A stretch of 64,000 bases of DNA from Macrothele yani (lineage: Eukaryota > Arthropoda > Arachnida > Araneae > Macrothelidae). A model generated the notes under the pieces. That model was not told the origin of the DNA and made no database searches. It was given only the letters and a program-made list of their open reading frames with translations. The position numbers were made by a program, and so were the translations under genes. The stretch spans positions 12,044,984 to 12,108,983 of the forward strand of contig CM077034.1 in the NCBI GenBank assembly GCA_039090855.1, written 5' to 3'. Of the stretch, positions 33,304 through 43,512 are shown piece after piece (position 1 is the first letter of the stretch; every line of letters starts with the position of its first letter).

Positions 33304-33534
33304 ATGCAGCTGCTTCATCTAATGCCATGTACTACTGCTCCTTGTGAGTGTGGCATTTCAGCAATGAACCTCATAAAAATGAGTAATTGGGCACGTCTGG
33401 AAAGTGACACTTTAAATGATTTAATGATGATGAGATGCAATGGCCCTTCAATTGAAGATTTCGTTCCTCAAACTGCTATTCAATTGTGGTGGGCAGATAC
33501 GTCCTATGGGAAGATCAGACACAGTACATATTAA
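33304..33534 (+). pseudogene. hAT transposase C-terminal dimerisation fragment
   Basis: The 76-residue open stretch contains ECGISAMNLIKMSNWARLES, LNDLMMMRCNGPSIEDF and AIQLWW. These match the hAT C-terminal dimerisation region as found in domesticated zinc-finger and SUMO-ligase-like relatives. No catalytic domain is nearby. It could be the last exon of a hAT-derived gene, but the 272-bp repeats directly upstream make a remnant more likely. Confidence 0.6.
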
Positions 33535-33539
33535 TGGTA

Positions 33540-34030
33540 AAGTGTATCAACATTATTAGTGCCACTTTTTGCATATATATCCTTGCTTTTGTCCCTTTGT
33601 TCTAAATATTATTAAGAAATTAGACATATAACTTCAGTGGCTTCTCGAAAGTGAATTATGTATGTGTAAATTAAGACAGTAAGAGTAATGATATTACAGC
33701 ACTGAAAATCAACCGTTTTGGAACAAAAGCATATGCAATATTTGCAGTCAAGCTAATGATGCTATGCAGTACCTGTTCTGCATCTGTTTTTATGAAGCTA
33801 ATGGGGAAGGGGTCTCTCATTAGGAAGAAAATAAAAAGCATTCACCCATTTAATTTCATAGAAACGTAAGTAGAGAAGTTACTGAATTATTATTATTTTT
33901 TTAACTTTGCATGGCCAGTCGATTTTGTCATTTGGCTAGTAACATTTTTTTCCACTAGCCACATTGGCTAGTGGAAATTTCAGCAGTTTCGCAAGGCCTG
34001 CAGAGCACCCCCCCCTCTTTAATTATAATT
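33540..34030. other. Spacer, possible old hAT remnant
   Basis: Unique AT-rich DNA. The segment 33905-34000 (GGCTAGTAAC…CCACTAGCC) resembles 31012-31100. No gene is seen. Confidence 0.45.
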
Positions 34031-35657
34031 ACATACATACATACATATCACTAAGCTGTTCTCTGATATTCAGAGGTTAGCTCCACAAAGCAATACAAAC
34101 TTCCAGATATTTTTACTTATTGTTGTCGTATCAAACTTCTCCATTTACAGCGATCTTGACATACAACTCGTGCTTCACTGATATCCATTACACGCCGTAC
34201 ACAAGATCTTTTATACTTCATACTCATAATCTTTTTCTCATGCAGACACTCCTGAATCTGATCCACCCATGTCTTCCTTGGCCTTCCTCTGCCTTTCCTT
34301 CCTGCCACTTGGACTGAAAAGATTTTCTTAGTAAGCATTTCATCACTCATTCTTTCATACATACATACATATCACTAAGCTGTTCTCTGAGATTCAGAGG
34401 TTAGCTCCACAAAGCAATACAAACTTCCAGATATTTTTACTTATTGTTGTCGTATCAAACTTCTCCATTTACAGCGATCTTGACATACAACTCGGGCTTC
34501 ACTGATATCCATTACACGCCGTACACAAGATCTTTTATACTTCATACTCATAATCTTTTTCTCATGCAGACACTCCTGAATCTGATCCACCCATGTCTTC
34601 CTTGGCCTTCCTCTCCCTTTCCTTCCTGCCACTTGGGCTGAAAACATTTTCTTAGTAAGCATTTCATCACTCATTCTTTCATAAATACATGCATATCACT
34701 AAGCTGTTCTCTGATATTCAGAGGTTACCTCCAAAAGGAAATACAAACTACCAGATAATTTTTACTTACTGTTGCCATGTCAAACTTCTCCATTTACAGC
34801 GATCTTGACATACAACTCAGGCTTCACTGACATCGATCACACGCCGTACACAATATCTTCTATACTTCATACTCATAATCTTTTTCTCATGCAGACACTC
34901 CTGAATCTGATCCTCCCATGACTTCCTCTGCCTTTCCTACCTGCCACTTGGGCTAAAAGATTTTCTTAGTAAGCATCTCATCACTCATTCTTTCAACATG
35001 ACCAAATCACCGAAGCATATTAGTCTCCACCTTGCTAACAACATTTTGCTTCACATTACACAACTGCAACACATCTTCATTCCTCACACAATCAGAACAT
35101 GTTTTGCCACAACCCCCCCCCCCCTTCTAAGTAACGCATTTCTCCAGCACACAAACGACTCTTATGTTTCTTCTGCAGTACCCAGGTTTCACTGCCATAC
35201 ATCAGAGTTGGAACAATTACACTTTCATACGCAGCCATGCAGGACTCTTTGGACAACCCATCATTCCTGCTAAAACCTCCCAAAGCAGCCATGACTTTCA
35301 ATGAAGAATCCACTTGCCCACTAATTTTTCCATCCAATTTATTCTCTCTATCAAACATGCTTCCTAAATACACAAACTCACTCACCTGGTCAATTACTGT
35401 GCCATTTAAACTTATATTACATTCAGTACTACCAGTTCCTCTCTCAAAAACCATAACTTTGGTTTTTCCCTTATTTATACTCAGTTTGAATTTCATGCAA
35501 ACTTCGTACATCCGGGACAGCATACTCTGCAACTCATTTTTGCTCTCTGCCAACAGGACAGTGTCCTCAGCATACAGCAATTTGCACACACGGATATCAC
35601 CAAGACATAAACTAGTATTATCTATTTTGGCATCATGCATGCATGCATCCATAAATA

Positions 35658-37078
35658 CACTGACGGAAAAAAAAAAATCCCACCACCAAGAAGGGGCTGT
35701 GTTAGATAAACGACAGTTGGTAGGCGGTTAGAGTACATCTGTAAGATGACGTCTATGCAAATTTCGCGCTTGGCGCATACGTGTGGCGCTAGTAGCACCC
35801 TCTGAACATGCAAAGCAGGTTTGCTGTAAATACGCGCTGTAACGTTCGTGAGCGTTAGTAATCGTTGAGATTTGACGTAGTGTGTTGATGTTTGTCAAGA
35901 ATGCCTTTAAGAAGACGAAGAAGCCATTATCAACAGCTCATGGAGTTTGAACGAGGTCGTGTAATAGGGCTACGAGAAGGTACATTTTCTTTCCGCAATA
36001 TTGCAGAACGACTTGGCAGGAATGTAGCCACTGTGCATGATTGTTGGCAGCGGTGGTCAAGGGAAGGTACTGCCTCAAGAAGACCGGGTTCCGGCCGGCC
36101 ACGTGGCACTACTGAGAGGGAAGACCGCCGTGTACGGCGTATGGCCGTGGCGCATCGTACCGCATCTGCGGCAGCAATTCGAGCTGCAGTTGCCACCACA
36201 GTGACACAACGAACTGTTACTTGAAGGACAGCTCTGAGCCAGGCGCCCTGTAGCGTGCATTTTTACTTACTCCAAACCACTGCCGTTTGTGACGTCAGTG
36301 GTGTCAAGCTAGAGCTCATTGGAGGACGGAGTGGAGATCTGTTGTGTTTTCTGATGAAAGCCGATTCTGCCTGGGTGCCAGTGATGGCCGTGTGTTGGGT
36401 AGAAGGAGGCCAGGTGAGTGCCTGCAACCAACCTGTCTGTGGCCGAGACACACTGGACCTACAGCTGGAGTTATGGTCTGGGGAGCAATTTCCTATGACA
36501 GCAGGAGCACTCTCGTGGTTCTCCCACGCACCCTGACGGCACAGTTGTACGTCGGTCTGGTGATTCAACCTGTTGTGCTGCCATTCATGAACAGCATTCC
36601 AGGGGGTGTTTTCCAACAGGATAACGCTCGCCCGCATACCGCTGTTGTAACCCAACATGCTCTACAGAGTGTCGACATGTTGCCGTGGCCTGCTAGATCA
36701 CCAGATCTTTCTCCAATCGAGCACGTATGGGACATCATTGGACTACAACTCCAGCGTCACCCCCAACCAGCATTAACCGTCCCTGTATTGACCGACCAAG
36801 TGCAACAGGCATGGAACTCCATCCCACAAACTGACATCCAGCACCTGTACGACACAATGCAGGAACGTTTGCGTGCTTGCATTCAACATTCTGGCGGTTA
36901 CACCGGTTATTAATGTACCAGCATTTCCCATTTAAAATGGCTCTTCTCGCGCTTACATTAAGCTGTGATCTTGAAACCTTAATCTATTAAATATGTTACC
37001 TATAGAAATGTATTGCCGCCATTTCATTCCTCTAAAACTATTTTTTCGTGGTGTTGGGATTTTTTTTTTCCGTCAGTG
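35658..37078 (+). mobile_element. Tc1-B transposon
   Basis: CACTGACGGAAAAAAAAAA ends are inverted (35658 and 37078) and flanked by TA (35656-35657, 37079-37080). Length is 1421 bp. It lies inside the LINE-R copy 2 reverse transcriptase and is therefore younger. Confidence 0.9.
35901..36913 (+). pseudogene. Tc1-B transposase, frameshifted
   Basis: The N-terminal part (MPLRRRRSHYQQLMEFERGR, then a helix-turn-helix with IAERLGRNVATVHDCW) runs to about 36222. There the frame breaks and sequence is missing before the first Asp. The C-terminal part (36344-36913) holds MFSDESRF, FQQDNARPHT and SPDLSPIEHVW, the DD34E triad, and ends GGYTGY stop. Each half is well preserved, so the damage is recent. 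Confidence 0.85.
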
Positions 37079-37289
37079 TATATTAAACAGCCATGGTGAC
37101 ATTACACAACCTTGTCTGACTCCTATACCAATAGAAAACCATTTTGATAAATCACCATTCACTCGTACACAGGCTCTGCTGCCTGCATACATGGCTTTTA
37201 CACTAGTAAGTAGATTCCCAGCAACACCATATTCATTCAAAACCTTCCACAAAAGTGTCCTATTTACTTGGTCCATAAGCTTTCTCTAA

Positions 37290-37328
37290 ATCTATGTATA
37301 TATGTGAGAGCTCACATATATACATAGA
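37290..37328. repeat. 19-bp fold-back at the LINE-R copy 2 5' end
   Basis: ATCTATGTATATATGTGAG is followed after two bases by its exact inverse. The inner arm belongs to the LINE coding sequence (HIYIDLEKAY). The outer arm has no counterpart in the LINE, which suggests snap-back copying at the end of cDNA synthesis. Confidence 0.8.
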
Positions 37329-37553
37329 TATATTTTCACGCCCCTCGAAAGTACAATTAATCTGGGAATTCAAAATTCCATTGAACGTGAAATTGAAGTA
37401 TATTATTATTCTTGTACTTAACATCATTAATAGAAACTCGCCAAAAGGTTGTTGCTTCTTGGCACATTTACCACACCATCTTTCCGGCCGATGTGCCATA
37501 ATGTGTGATAGGCCTTTTGTGGTCATCATATCTCTTACCCGTGTCTTCACATA

Positions 37554-39095
37554 CCCTGGCGTGCAAAAATTATGGACGAGATGGTTTTTCGAATGTAACG
37601 TCGTGCACCACATCGACTCAAATCATACCATGAGATCCCCAAGATGTAAGAATATGGGACAAGTGAGCAAAGCCGTCCAAACAAGGAATCCAAAAGATAC
37701 AAAGGCATTTTATTGGAAAGGTAGCTTCGAGCACAGCTGGACAGAAGACAGAAACGTCCATGTGACAGGCGGCTGCCAAGAAAAATCCAGTCTTTAGTAG
37801 GGGATATGATCACCCCTGACTGGGTTGCAGGATTTACAACGTCTGTCCATGCTGAGGACGAGGTTGTCAAGGAGCTGTTGAGGCATCGCAGCCCATTCCT
37901 CTTGTAGCGCCAATCGCAGCTGCGGAATTGTTGCTTGCGGCTGGTGACGTGCTGCCAAGCGTCTCCCGAGAAGGTCCCTCACGTGTTCGATTGGATTTAG
38001 GTCCGGGAACCTTACGGGGCAATCCATGCGTTGAATATCTTCACTCTCCAACAGCTCTGTGACAGTCACTGTACGATGAGGTGTAGCGTTGTCGTCTATG
38101 ATGAGGAACTCAGGACCCGCAGCACCTCTAAACAGACGCACGTGAGGCAGGAGAACCTCGGTACAATAGCGGACACCACTGACTGAACCTCATTGCAAGA
38201 TGTGGAGGTCAGTATGGCTACCAAGCATAATACCGCCCCAAATGAGAACTCCGCCACCTCCAAACCGGTCCCTTACAATGATGTTGGAGGTGCAATTGCG
38301 TTTTCCCTGCTCTCTCCAGATGTGTATACGTCCAGAATCGCTCGTCAGACTAAATCGGCTCTCGTGCATAAAGAGAACTCGACCCCATTGCTGATGTGTC
38401 CAGTTCTTGTGTTCCTGTCATCACAGAAACCGCCGTCTCCGATGAGCAGGCGTTAATGGCACACACCGTACTGGTCGTTGTGCAAATAGACCACCTTTTT
38501 GCAGCCTCCTGGCCACGGTAAAACGCGATAACGGACGTCCAGTTGTCTGTTGCATGTGCCTTGCGATTTCTCCCGCTGTCTGCCGTCTGTCTCTTCTCGC
38601 CTGTAGGACAATATACCGGTCGTCCGCCGCCGTGGTTGCTCGTGGACGACAACTGCTAAACTCTCGGACAGCTGTTCCTATCGTTTGAAATGCTGTCCAA
38701 GCTCGTGAAACGATGCTGTGAGCGATCCCGAACTCCTCGGCCACACTAGTCACACTTCAACCTTCTTCCAACTTCCCAGTGACACGACCTTTGGTAAAGT
38801 CATCCAGATGTCGCCTACTGGATTGCCTGTTGGCCATATCACATTTTGGCAGCAACTCGACGTCGTTGAAACCGATGTACACCGTGAAATAGCTTTCACC
38901 GAATTGCTGAGCGTACACCACCCGTGTGCTTTTATATACCCTTCCAACACTCCCCACGTCATGCTGCATATATGCGCATGCTCTACCGTACCGGACCCTA
39001 GTCTATCTCCTGAGTTGTCTTTTGGTCTGTTCTGCCCGCTCGTTCCGCTGTTATGCTAATTTCTCCTCTTTGTCCTTAATTTTTGCACGGCAGTG
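37554..39095 (-). mobile_element. Tc1-C transposon
   Basis: Inverted ends C(A/C)CTG(G/C)CGTGCAAAAATTA are flanked by TA (37552-37553, 39096-39097). Length is 1542 bp. It is inserted in PLE-4. It is related to Tc1-A in its transposase but has different ends. Confidence 0.9.
37794..38837 (-). pseudogene. Tc1-C transposase, broken
   Basis: The start is MANRQSSRRHLDDFTKGRVT, similar to the Tc1-A start. A frame break near 38757 separates it from the second part (VAEEFGIAHSIVSRAW and GRPLSRFTVARRLQKGG). More breaks follow at about 38420 and 38150. The last part has FLIIDDNATPHRTVTV (second Asp) and FPDLNPIEHVRDLLGRR (Glu), ending GDHIPY. Total length is close to a full Tc1 transposase. Confidence 0.85.
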
Positions 39096-39483
39096 TATAA
39101 TCTAGCTATTTTTGTTTTGAGCCAACATCTTACAACTACATTCACATATTTCTTACATATAAACAACTTTCATTATCTTCAGCATATATTAAAAACTCTA
39201 TACAGAACTTTCTCGTCATTCATCAAACACATTTAACCCTAACTCTCGTGGTCGTTAAATACCGTTCACATCTTATTATTCACAACATCCATATATACCT
39301 GTGCATACATTCATATTAAAAACAGCCTTTTATATATACACTATATACAACACCCTTATTTCATCCACTCAATTCATTTACTCACTGGCTTATCACTCTT
39401 CCTCTTACCCTACTTAGTTTTTGATGGGAAACATGATACACCTAACCACTGATACAGCAAGCCCCACACCCGTGACTACGTCT

Positions 39484-39526
39484 GCCTCTAGAACTTTCTG
39501 CCAGTACCTGGCTGTCTTCAGGAGGC
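39484..39526 (-). ncRNA. Hammerhead-like motif, PLE-4
   Basis: On the minus strand: GCCUC, CUGAAGA, CA, GCCAG-GUA-CUGGC, A, GAAA, AGUUCU, A, GAGGC. Stem I is five perfect pairs and stem II five, with an A-A mismatch at its base. Stem III is a near-palindrome. It is the fourth independent PLE lineage with this layout. Confidence 0.6.
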
Positions 39527-39585
39527 CTGTTGAATCACCACCGTTCCTCTCTGCAGCCGAAGATCAAGTGATGCAGTCACCTCTG

Positions 39586-39910
39586 TAGTGTTCTCCCTAG
39601 AGTTTTTTTACAGCTGGGTGGCAAGAAATTTTAGCTGGGTGGTACTTTAAACGTCCCCTTCCTCAATCGAAAAAAAAAAAGAAAGGTTGTTTTGCTTAAC
39701 ATGATTGTACTTATTAAATACTTAGTGATAAATCATGTTCAACACAGATTTCAGTCATTTTCACCAATATTTATGGTGTATGTGGGAGTAAGTTTTTCAC
39801 TCTTACTATTATGTGTGTTGTGAAAACATTCATTACAGGAAATTCAGCTGGGCGGTAGAGAAAACTAGCTGGGCGGGCCGCCCAGTAAAAAAGCTCTAGG
39901 GAGAACACTA
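39586..39910. mobile_element. MITE with TAGTGTTCTCCC ends, copy 2
   Basis: TAGTGTTCTCCCTAGAG at 39586 and its inverse CTCTAGGGAGAACACTA ending at 39910 flank AGCTGGGYGG-rich sequence. The 5-bp repeat CTCTG lies on both sides (39581-39585, 39911-39915). It is inserted in PLE-4, near its hammerhead-like motif. Confidence 0.8.
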
Positions 39911-40144
39911 CTCTGGGCTTCTGCTCTTTCGTTGTATTTTGTGATGTTTGGCTGTCCTTTCTTTCGGTCAATTTCTGTTCCATTTTTATCAAGGCCTTCC
40001 AATTATCGTTTAGTATATTCGGGTCGTTAGAATTACATATAACGCATTATGACAAGTCAGCCGGAAAGATACGTGCGGTAAATGTGCCAAGAAGCAGCAA
40101 CCTTTGGGTGAGTTTTTATTAGCGATGTTAATTACAAGTTGCAC

Positions 40145-41015
40145 CAGGGTTCCCACTCAACCTGGAAAACAGGAAAAACCTGGAATTCTCAGGGAATTGG
40201 AAAATGGTTCCAAAAATCAGGGAAAACTCAGGGGAAATTACCCTTTTGTGTAAAAGTCAGGGAAAACTCAGGGAAAATTACCCTTTTTTGTGTGTGTGTG
40301 CGAAAATCAATGGATACTTTTATTTTGCCAAACAAACTTCTTTTTTCAAGATTTCAAACTTTTGCTTGCAATTACTGCCTGCCTAGAATTTGGTAGATCT
40401 TACTTTCAGTTATATTAAGTATTTCCATTATTCTCTAAAAAAGATGCAAAATTGAATTTTTAAATTTGCCAGTTATTAGGCTTTTGTTCAATTTCTGCAG
40501 GCAGTTGTTACAACATGAAACAATTAGGCACAATAGCTCCTGCATGAAGAAACATTTCACAAGAGAACCAACCAAATGATGGATCAAAGTCCCTTTGTCT
40601 GTTGGTTCTCTTGAAACATGTTTCTTTGAACAGAGCCTTTCCATCATTAAGCTTAGCTGCATTGTGTTATAGAAAAACTGAAACTATTCAACTGACAGAT
40701 TTTGGTTCTTACATATGACCTGTTTCTATGGGAATGTATTTACAAATTCCATGTGGGTAGTATTGACAAAAGTTCACGGAACTTTGGTACAGAAAATAAT
40801 ATGCACAGCTAGTTGTTATTAATGAAAAGCAGGTAATTTTATAAAGACAAATTGTGTAAAGAATGTACAAGTGTGTGCTTTGGTGAAAAAAATGAATGGA
40901 ATGGAATGAAATGTAAAAATTCTTTGCAACATGCCACTCTGGAAAACTTTAAAAACCACCTGGAGAACCTGGAAAAGTCAGGGAATTTTTTTATTACTTT
41001 TGAGTGGGAACCCTG
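40145..41015. mobile_element. hAT-like non-autonomous element, copy 2
   Basis: Ends CAGGGTTCCCACTCAA and TTGAGTGGGAACCCTG are exact inverses. TGCAC precedes and follows the element (40140-40144, 41016-41020). It has the same subterminal CTGGAAAA and TCAGGGAA repeats as copy 1 at 5322 and one copy of the 251-bp unit (about 40576-40828). Confidence 0.85.
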
Positions 41016-41445
41016 TGCACGTAAAATATAAGAACAATTTTCGGGAATATGTATGTATTCTCAGGTTGTGTCTTCTGTTAAAATTCTTGTACTATATGTT
41101 ATTGTGTATGTGTAGGGGGTTAAACGACGATCAATTTTAAAAGTGAATGCTGCTTTCTCGTGAGTTTTTTTTTTTTTGGTTCGCACCCGTGGATGAAAAG
41201 TCGGCGCGCCTATGTTTGTAGTTAACGTTGGTTTATGCCTGTCATTGCAGCCACGTAAGTTATAGTGAAGCAAGCCTCCTCTTACACAGTAGATGTACTA
41301 ACAGTAACATCAGTCACTTCAAACCATCTTTGAAGCAATTCATGTGAACTTAGCCTCCTGTCTGCCAAGATTAGCTTTCTGAGCACTTGGTCCTGCCTAG
41401 TTGTAGGGGAATTGGCCTTCCACTGCGACGCATATTTTAAATCGG

Positions 41446-41620
41446 TCCCGGATGATTGGTCCAATGCCGATTCGTCCAAAGGGATGATTGGTCCAATGCC
41501 GATTCGTCCAATGTCCGATCGCTTGGTCCAACAACGCCAATTCGTCCAATGGTACGCTTGGTCCAACGCCGATTCGTCCAATGGTACGCTTGGTCCAACG
41601 CCGATTCGTCCAATGCTCTC
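41446..41620. repeat. TTGGTCCAA-type minisatellite, left
   Basis: Units of about 30 bp built from TTGGTCCAATGCCGATTCGTC. The right-hand array at 43110-43389 is in the opposite orientation, so the two behave like inverted terminal arrays. Confidence 0.85.
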
Positions 41621-41739
41621 ATCTTACCAACGGTAAACTTTTTTATTTTCCAGAAAGGAATAATAATTTAAATTATTCTCCTCTTTATATCCTTTTGAAA
41701 GATAATTTCCGTATATTTAGTAATTGAAAACATTTTACA

Positions 41740-42420
41740 TAAACCTGGTAAAAGGCACTCAATTGGAGCATTTCTCAGCTGTTTGCAAAGCACCTAGGCC
41801 GTGGGCATTTTTTGAAGATTTTAATTTACAACCTAGATATTTGGTATTTGTAAATATGTTATAAAACCTAATAAAAGACACTCATCCTATCATTTCTCAG
41901 GTCTTTACGAGGCACCTAGGCCCCGGGCCTTTTTAGAAGATTTTGAGTTACACCCTAGATATTTGGTATTTGTAAACATTCTATAAAACCTTATAAAAGG
42001 CACTCGTCGTATCATTCCTCAGGTCTTTACAAGGCACCTAGGCCTCGAGCCTTTTTAAAAGTTTTTAAGTCACAACCTAGATATTTGGTATTTGTAAACA
42101 TTTTATAAAACCTTACAAAAGGCACTCAACGAATCATTTCTCAGCTATCTACCAGGCACCTAGGTCACGGGCCTTTTTAGAAGATTTTAAGTTAAAACCT
42201 ACATATTTGTAAAAATTTTATAAAACTTTATAAAAGGCATTCATCGCATCATTTCTGGGGTCTTTGCAAGGCACCTAGGCCGCGGGCCATTTTAGAAGAT
42301 TTTAAGTTACAACCTAGATATTTGGTATTTGTAAACATTTTATAAAACTTTATAGAAGGCACTCATCGTATCATTTCTGAGGTATTTGCTAGGCACCTAT
42401 GCCGCGGGCCTATGAATTAA
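41740..42420. repeat. About 120-bp tandem repeat, six copies
   Basis: The phrases AACCTAGATATTTGGTATTT and AAGGCACCTAGGCCGCGGGC recur about every 120 bp with moderate divergence. No coding potential is seen. Confidence 0.85.
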
Positions 42421-42765
42421 TATTTCGTGCTTAAATGAAAGCACAATATTATTAACTTGATTTAATATGTAAACGTTATGAATATGACATCGGTAGAATA
42501 AAAGGTCCTAAAAAGGCCTAGAGCCTATGAATTAATATTTCGTGCCTAAGTAAAAGCTTAATATTATTAACTTGATTTGATATGTAAACGTTATGAATCT
42601 GACATCGGTAGAATTAAAAGTGTTAAAAAAGCCTAGGCCCTGTGAACTAATATTTCGTGTTTAAGTAAAAGCGCAATAGTATTAACTTGATTTAATATGT
42701 AAACGTTATGAATATGACATCGCTGGAATAAAAACTGTTGAAAAGGCCTCTGTCCAAACCCCGAG
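42410..42765. repeat. About 123-bp tandem repeat, three copies
   Basis: TTAATATTTCGTGCTTAA and ATATGTAAACGTTATGAAT recur three times directly after the 120-bp array. Confidence 0.85.
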
Positions 42766-43109
42766 CAGTTGTTTCCATTGGGCAGTTGGCGGAAAACCCT
42801 CACTGCATTCCACAAACAGAAACGGAACACTAGTATTTTTTATTATTTCATGCAAAAGAGTAACATTGAAGTTGATAGAACGGCTCGTACATCAGTAACT
42901 TCATACGGCAGCAAGGACAGTATAACAAGAAAACGCGATTCCAAAAAAAAAAAAAAAAAAAAAAAAAATCTGTAACCACAATATTACGCATGAAATGTAA
43001 CATTATTTTACATTCTTTGGACTACCGGTACTTTCGTATAACATCGGAGATAGAATCATCACAGATGAGACTTTTATAGCACGAGTAGCACTTCGGACAG
43101 AAAGGACGG

Positions 43110-43389
43110 AATTAGACCAATCGTCCACTGATTGGATGAATCGGCATTGGACGAATCGTACCTTTGGACCAATTGTCCATTGGACGAATCGGCATTGGAC
43201 CAATCGTACCATTGGACGAATCGGCATTGGACGAATCGTACCTTTGGACCAATTGTCCATTGGACGAATCGGCATTGGACCAATCGTACCATTGGACGAA
43301 TCGGCATTGGACGAATCGTACCTTTGGACCAATTGTCCATTGGACACTAATCGGCATTGAACCAATCGTCGTTGGACGAATCGTACCAG
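43110..43389. repeat. TTGGACGAATC-type minisatellite, right
   Basis: Inverse orientation of the array at 41446. Higher-order units of about 100 bp (GAATCGGCATTGGACGAATC with ACCTTTGGACCAATTGTCC) are visible. Open frames rich in WTNRHWTN are shadows. Confidence 0.85.
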
Positions 43390-43512
43390 ACCCATTTTTA
43401 ATAACCCCAGCATCTTTCACTTTCTTCAGTAGTCTAATAACTGTAGATTGATTACAGCCTAATCTTTCAGGGATTTACCCTGAAGAATATCCCTCTTCAT
43501 GCAGAACAACTA

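Larger units (their letters stand above)
34996..37292 (-). pseudogene. LINE-R reverse transcriptase, copy 2
   Basis: From the 5' side: YIDLEKAY, then DQVNRTLLWKVLNEYG and AGSRACVRVNGDLSKWF, GIGVRQGCVMSPWLFN (37081-37276). After Tc1-B comes FMDACMHDAKIDN and the catalytic block as LLYAEDTVLLAES. The second Asp of YADD has become Glu. INKGKTKVMVFERG and LMYGSETWVLQKK follow. The Asp change, the insertion and a G-run frameshift at 35118-35127 make it inactive. Confidence 0.8.
34036..37310 (-). mobile_element. LINE-R copy 2, 3' end triplicated, split by Tc1-B
   Basis: A minus-strand LINE with the 3' segment three times (about 34036-34356, 34357-34680, 34690-34995), each bounded by the CATACATACATA tail. 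Upstream lies the reverse transcriptase (34996-35655 and 37081-37292), interrupted by Tc1-B at a TA. The 5' truncation point is a fold-back (37290-37329). Confidence 0.85.
37330..40144 (-). mobile_element. PLE-4 fragment, inverted arrangement, split by Tc1-C
   Basis: Minus-strand 3' region of a fourth Penelope-like lineage (37330-37553 and 39096-40026). It has a short C-terminal coding remnant (WKALIKMEQ-like, about 39950-40010) and a hammerhead-like motif. A plus-strand mirror of its end lies at 40040-40140. The phrase AAATGTGCCAAGAAGCARCA followed by a G(G/C)GAGTTT site occurs in both orientations (about 37437-37475 and 40080-40115). Tc1-C and a MITE are inserted. Confidence 0.65.
41281..43500 (-). 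pseudogene. Tc1-like N-terminal domain split by a repeat-rich insert
   Basis: Minus-strand remnants read VLHEEGYSSG and RLGCNQSTVIRLLKKVKDAG (43390-43500), a first helix-turn-helix. They then jump to RQDQVLRKLILADRRLSSHE and LLQRWFEVTDVTVSTSTV (41282-41400), the second. The sequence between (41446-43389) is bounded by inverted minisatellites. No catalytic domain is seen on either side. Confidence 0.6.

Noticed and set aside
37294..37797. Gene of 167 residues on the plus strand
   Set aside because: It runs across a LINE fold-back, a PLE end and a Tc1 end and is therefore a chance frame.
41412..41727. Overlapping frames rich in WSNADSSN
   Set aside because: They are translations of the TTGGTCCAA minisatellite in several frames; the same applies at 43003-43451.
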